A stretch of 10,988 bases of DNA, taken from positions 1 to 10,988 of the forward strand of contig RXOD01006198.1 in the NCBI GenBank assembly GCA_005223375.1, in the 5' to 3' direction. The notes under the pieces are model-generated. The model saw nothing but the letters and a program-made list of their open reading frames with translations. It did no database searches and was not told the origin of the DNA. Shown in pieces: positions 7,850 to 10,988 of this stretch (position 1 is the stretch's first letter; every line of letters starts with the position of its first letter). Both the position numbers and the translations under genes were made by a program. The stretch comes from Amoebophrya sp. AT5.2. Its lineage: Eukaryota; Sar; Dinophyceae; Syndiniales; Amoebophryaceae.

Positions 7850-7914
7850 TGCATCTAGTACTTTGTTCGCGCAGTGGACATCCTAGCAGGCATGTCACTG
7901 GAGTAAGGGCACGA
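7850..7914. repeat. 65-bp direct repeat, copy 2, with internal hairpin
   Basis: Perfect copy of 7771-7835 at a period of 79 bp. The 14-bp spacer (7836-7849) is not repeated on the outer flanks. The same bulged hairpin falls at 7872-7900. Exact identity in noncoding DNA means either a recent duplication or strong constraint. Confidence 0.95.
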
Positions 7915-8059
7915 GTTTGTGTTTGACTGTTTCACTGCGTGTATTCTTTACTTCACTTGTCGTTGCGGCTGTCACTTTACTTTGTTGTGGTCGTTGGTGC
8001 CGGTGGCCGCATTATGCATTCATCTGCTTTTCGAGTTGATGCTGATCCACGCGCGACTA

Positions 8060-10543
8060 CTACTCCTCGTCCAAATCCTCCGACGAAGCCTCCCTCGCTG
8101 CCGCCAACATATCGTCTGCTTCCCGGTTCGTGCTCGCGCTGCTGTCACGCGCAGCACCGGTTTGCGAACCCGCGAGGTTCCCAAAATCTTCGCCCCCACC
8201 TCCACCTCCATCTCCAGAAACCGCCACAACTACTTCCTCCTCCTCCGACGATTGGTCCGACTCGCTCGTTTCCGAATCGTCCGAGTCTAATTCCTCCGAA
8301 GACGATGTCTCCGAACTTTCTTCTTCTGACTCTTCGGTGAAGCCACTATCTTCTTTCCCGTTCCCTCCCGCGTCTTCCTCATCGCTTTCCGCCAGGTACA
8401 TCGCGTGGAAGCGCTCCGTCGCCTTCCTGCACAGATCCAACACGTCCTCCAAAACGTGCGGGTTTTCGCCACTGCCCAGGGGAGCCGGTGAGCCCGTTGC
8501 CGTTGCCGGCGACCCTAAAACGTTCGCGGGCGACGCTTTCTGTGTTTGTTCCCCCCCAATCCCCCCCAGACCGCTCAGCTTCCCCTTCAGGTCAAAATGG
8601 CTCAACTCGAACTCCGCAACGTCGCTCCAGGTGGACACGTTCAGTTTCGCCTCCACTTTCGCGACCACGTCGCGTTGTGTCATGCCGGGCGTCGCGTCGT
8701 CGCGCTTCTTCTTCAACCGTCCGACCCCGAGCGCTTCGATGCGCGTCAGCTCGTTGTTCGCGAAGTTCGCCGCATCGGCTGCCGACGCCGCGCTTGTCCC
8801 GGCCGCGCTGGTGGTGGACTGAAAAGTACTTTGCAGATCGCCTCCCAGTCCCAGCAGTCCTCCCCCGCTCGCGCCGAACGGTTGGTGCAAGCCTAGCAGG
8901 CTGCCCGCCGGCGCCCCGCCCGCCGTGAAGCAGATCGGGTTCCGGAGGTTCGGATCCTTCGGACAGTGTTTCGAGATGTGCCCCGACTCTTTGCAGGCGT
9001 AGCACCTGATCTTCGCGTTTCGGCTTTTCAAATCCCGCTCGGCCTTCTCCGGATCGTCCTCAAGGTCGTCCTCGTCGTCCCGGGATTCGTGGCGCGAAAA
9101 CTTGCATCCGATCGCGTCCTTGCCAAGCTTGCCGCAACACCACCACATCTCGCCGCCGTACTCCGAGGAGTGGGTGCGGCAGGACCAATTGAAGTTGTCC
9201 GCCTCCTGGTACTCCTTGTTGCAGTTGCGGCAGGTCTTGTGCTCGTCGACCTTCAGCCGCCGGTACTTTTTCAGCCGCTGCTTCAGCGTGTCGCGGTCCT
9301 GGGACAGGTCCTTCACCTGGTGGAAATGAAAGAATCGAATGATAATTCTCACACCGTATATGATAGAAAGTATAGCTTCTACCTTCATCTCCAGCTTGTC
9401 TCTTTCTTTCCTCATCAGGTCTTTTTCTGTAAGCGCTTCTTTCATGGCCTCCTTTGCCGCCTCCTTGAACGCGGCGTGATCCTCCAAGAGCGACTCCTTC
9501 TCCGCCAGCAGTTCCTCGTTCCTGACCACCAACCCGCTGCGGCCGGTTTCGAGCGTGTTTTTGTCGTTCACTAGGTGCGCGAGTCGGCTCTCCAGGTTGT
9601 CGGTCTGGTAGAACAGCTCCTGCAGCCCCTGCGCGTTCTGCCGGTCGTTTCTTTCGATCTGGTCCTGCAGAAACTGCGTTTCCTTCAGCGTCGCCACCGC
9701 CGGCCGTAGCAGCCCGATTTCCTCCGTCAGCACGTCGTTCTTCAGCTTCGCCAGCGCGGTGGCGCGGAGGCTGCGCGCGACCGCGAAGCGGTGCTCGGAC
9801 ACGATCTTCTCCTGCTTCTCGACCGAGGCGTGGAGCCGCTTGTTTTCCGCGACTTCCGCGGCCAGCGTCTTCGACAGCGCCTCAAGTTCTTCCACCATTT
9901 CGGCGCACTTTTCCTCGCAAGCACGGTTCCGGTTCCTCTGCGACTGGACGCGAAACCCGTTCATCGCGCGCCAGTGGGACAACTGCTCCTGCTCCCGCTC
10001 CGCCCTCCGCCACTTCTCCAGCCAAAACTTGCGCTCCGCGTCCTGGGCGTCGCACTCCTTCCGTTTTTCGTCGAGCTTCTCGCGGTACTCCTGCAGCTTG
10101 TGGAGGAGCCGGTCCGAAAGCTTCAGCTCGTGCAGGAGGGGGATGCCAACTACATTTCCATTTCCACCCAGCATGTTTATGTTTTTGTTCCCTGCAGCTC
10201 CTGGGGCCGGCGAGACTGCCCCTCCGGAGGAAGCCGGGCCGGCCCGCCTCGACCCCGCTTGCATTTTTCCGGGTGAACCGCCCGCACCTTTCCCGGCATA
10301 TACGGATTGGAACAGGCCAATGCGTTCGAACAGCGGCATCAGGTACTTCTCCACGACCCAACGCGCGGTGTCCGGCGGAACCACGTTGTCTTCGTCCTCG
10401 GAGGAATCGTCCAAGTACTCCCGCGCGAGCTTCTCCTTGCGCTTGCTCAGGGTCTTACCGGATTTCGGACGAGGACTTGCGCCAGGCGACGAGCTGCCAG
10501 CGCTGCGCGGTAACGAACCAGCAGAGGACGTGCAGCGGGACAT
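8060..10543 (-). CDS. Coiled-coil protein with CHORD-like Cys/His cluster and CCHC zinc knuckle (two exons)
   Basis: Exons are 9383-10543 (387 codons) and 8060-9316 (418 codons, stop TAG at 8060-8062), about 805 residues. The start ATG at 10541-10543 is immediately preceded by an in-frame TAA, and the next Met is near residue 69. The N-terminus is Ser/Gly-rich with an acidic patch (DDSSEDED) and a predicted helix (WVVEKYLMPLFERIGLF). A charged coiled coil runs from about 134 to 415. Then come CRNC (416-419), NWSCRTH, MWWCCGK and GCKFSRH: spaced Cys and His residues resembling a shortened CHORD domain. A classical zinc knuckle follows at 492-505 (C-x2-C-x4-H-x4-C, CYACKESGHISKHC). The tail is low-complexity, with a Ser/Glu/Asp-rich block (about 695-755) and a glycine run. 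CCHC knuckles usually contact single-stranded nucleic acid, so an RNA-binding or scaffold role is possible. I do not recognise a named orthologue. Confidence 0.83.
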   Translation of the reverse strand: MSRCTSSAGSLPRSAGSSSPGASPRPKSGKTLSKRKEKLAREYLDDSSEDEDNVVPPDTARWVVEKYLMPLFERIGLFQSVYAGKGAGGSPGKMQAGSRRAGPASSGGAVSPAPGAAGNKNINMLGGNGNVVGIPLLHELKLSDRLLHKLQEYREKLDEKRKECDAQDAERKFWLEKWRRAEREQEQLSHWRAMNGFRVQSQRNRNRACEEKCAEMVEELEALSKTLAAEVAENKRLHASVEKQEKIVSEHRFAVARSLRATALAKLKNDVLTEEIGLLRPAVATLKETQFLQDQIERNDRQNAQGLQELFYQTDNLESRLAHLVNDKNTLETGRSGLVVRNEELLAEKESLLEDHAAFKEAAKEAMKEALTEKDLMRKERDKLEMKVEAILSIIYGVRIIIRFFHFHQVKDLSQDRDTLKQRLKKYRRLKVDEHKTCRNCNKEYQEADNFNWSCRTHSSEYGGEMWWCCGKLGKDAIGCKFSRHESRDDEDDLEDDPEKAERDLKSRNAKIRCYACKESGHISKHCPKDPNLRNPICFTAGGAPAGSLLGLHQPFGASGGGLLGLGGDLQSTFQSTTSAAGTSAASAADAANFANNELTRIEALGVGRLKKKRDDATPGMTQRDVVAKVEAKLNVSTWSDVAEFELSHFDLKGKLSGLGGIGGEQTQKASPANVLGSPATATGSPAPLGSGENPHVLEDVLDLCRKATERFHAMYLAESDEEDAGGNGKEDSGFTEESEEESSETSSSEELDSDDSETSESDQSSEEEEVVVAVSGDGGGGGGEDFGNLAGSQTGAARDSSASTNREADDMLAAAREASSEDLDEE
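9317..9382 (-). other. Stop-free 66-bp intron of the coiled-coil gene (phase 0)
   Basis: The donor is AAG|GTAGAA (first base 9382) and the acceptor TTTCCACCAG|GTG (last base 9317). The segment is AT-rich inside GC-rich exons. Read through, it would insert 22 hydrophobic residues (IIYGVRIIIRFFHFH type) into a charged coiled coil. Removing it joins LEMK to VKDLSQ and restores heptad-like sequence. Its length is a multiple of three and it lacks in-frame stops, so a naive open reading frame hides it. Confidence 0.85.
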
Positions 10544-10559
10544 TTATGGCGAGACCAGA

Positions 10560-10584
10560 TGGTAAGTAGGGAGCTGGTAAGTAG
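10560..10584 (+). repeat. Two copies of TGGTAAGTAG, 15 bp apart
   Basis: TGGTAAGTAG occurs at 10560-10569 and 10575-10584. Each copy matches an ideal 5' splice donor (G|GTAAGT) on the plus strand, opposite to the array of genes. It may be coincidence, a small duplication, or donors of a divergent transcript. Confidence 0.8.
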
Positions 10585-10660
10585 TTCGCACTGGGTCCCC
10601 TTGGGTGACGGATTGCCTTAGATGGCGGATTGACCTGGGTGGCGAGTGCCGATCAAGGCG

Positions 10661-10704
10661 CTCTGAAGTCTGCCCGGGTGTGAAACACCCGGGCGGTTTC
10701 AGAG
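10661..10704. repeat. Strong inverted repeat / hairpin
   Basis: An inner perfect 10-bp stem (10672-10681 with 10685-10694, GCCCGGGTGT against ACACCCGGGC) closes a GAA loop. An outer perfect 7-bp stem (10661-10667, CTCTGAA, with 10698-10704, TTCAGAG) encloses it. The two are separated by a 4/3-base internal loop. Seventeen pairs within 44 bases is well beyond chance for noncoding DNA. Confidence 0.9.
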
Positions 10705-10862
10705 ATGCCCCATTGTTTGGAGTAGGGGGGGCAGGGAAGTAAGCCAGTGGGAGGGACCACGTCGGACCAGAAAGGCCATGAATATGAAAACCCACGGGCT
10801 AGATGTAGATTGGTTATGGTGCTACTTCTACTAGGGCTAGAGCCTGACAGCAGGGCAAATAA

Positions 10863-10876
10863 AGCAGGCGCCTGCT
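10863..10876. repeat. 14-bp perfect palindrome AGCAGGCGCCTGCT
   Basis: The sequence equals its own reverse complement over 14 bases. It overlaps the last base of a plus-strand AATAAA (10858-10863). It could be a dimeric protein-binding site or part of a structured repeat. No further assignment is possible. Confidence 0.85.
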
Positions 10877-10988
10877 AGAGTGGCGACTGATTCTTAGCTG
10901 CAGGGTGGAGGGGTGTCAGGCCGGCTGCCAACCGCGGACCGCCGCCTTTTCTCCTGGTGCAGACCTCACCATCAAAGGGGACCCCGAA

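Larger units (their letters stand above)
7187..8059. other. Intergenic region between the coiled-coil gene and AP-1 sigma
   Basis: An 873-bp gap holding the 3' flank of the coiled-coil gene and the 5' flank of AP-1 sigma. Short open stretches on both strands (for example plus 7178-7486) show no domain and no conserved-looking composition, so I call none of them genes. The main structure is the 65-bp direct repeat at 7771-7914. A CTCTAG about 35 bases before the AP-1 sigma start could be a splice acceptor, but its pyrimidine tract is poor. I find no tRNA box pattern and no minus-strand AATAAA. Confidence 0.5.
10544..10988. other. Noncoding right flank, possibly repetitive
   Basis: These 445 bp lie upstream of the coiled-coil gene. 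No protein family is recognisable in any frame. They contain two TGGTAAGTAG copies, a strong hairpin, a 14-bp palindrome, a plus-strand AATAAA at 10858-10863 and a pyrimidine-rich acceptor-like CAG at 10960-10962. The density of structure suggests a dispersed element or a complex promoter, but I cannot identify a class. Confidence 0.4.

Noticed and set aside
7771..7914. CRISPR array or tRNA pair
   Set aside because: There are only two 65-bp copies and one 14-bp spacer, the setting is eukaryotic, and there is no cloverleaf or internal A/B box pattern.
8130..8822. 230-codon plus-strand Ser/Pro-rich open frame
   Set aside because: It is antisense to the Ser/Glu/Asp-rich tail of the coiled-coil gene, and its composition follows directly from that complement.

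Overview
This is nuclear DNA from a microbial eukaryote. Three genes belong to families found only in eukaryotes: an AP-1 clathrin adaptor sigma subunit, a SETD-type lysine methyltransferase and a tandem-FHA/RING ubiquitin ligase. I infer three spliceosomal GT-AG introns (160, 87 and 66 bp), all more AT-rich than the GC-rich exons around them. Four protein genes lie head to tail on the minus strand, 532-873 bp apart. Compact GC-rich genes, short introns and a one-strand gene array would fit an alveolate protist of the dinoflagellate/Syndiniales type. That placement is weak inference, because nothing in the window is diagnostic.

Layout, left to right (transcription runs right to left). 1-2419: SET-domain methyltransferase, C-terminus beyond the left edge. 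2420-3114: intergenic, with an (ATCC)6 microsatellite. 3115-5931: about 938-residue protein with a SAM-like domain, two FHA domains and a C-terminal IAP-type RING. A pyrimidine-rich 3' splice site lies three bases before its start codon. 5932-6462: intergenic and 5' leader. 6463-7186: AP-1 sigma in three exons that join to a normal 158-residue protein. 7187-8059: noncoding, with a perfect 65-bp direct repeat in which each copy can fold into a bulged hairpin. 8060-10543: coiled-coil protein with a CHORD-like Cys/His cluster and a CCHC zinc knuckle, interrupted by one stop-free 66-bp intron. 10544-10988: noncoding flank with a strong hairpin, a 14-bp palindrome and two donor-like repeats.

The genes do not form one pathway. 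AP-1 sigma is trafficking housekeeping, the SET protein modifies other proteins, and the FHA-RING protein probably links phosphothreonine recognition to ubiquitination. The zinc-knuckle coiled-coil protein may bind nucleic acid or act as a scaffold. The items most worth following up are the SAM-FHA-FHA-RING architecture, the CHORD-like plus CCHC module, the duplicated 65-bp hairpin element, and the splice site abutting the FHA-RING start codon (cis intron or spliced-leader acceptor).
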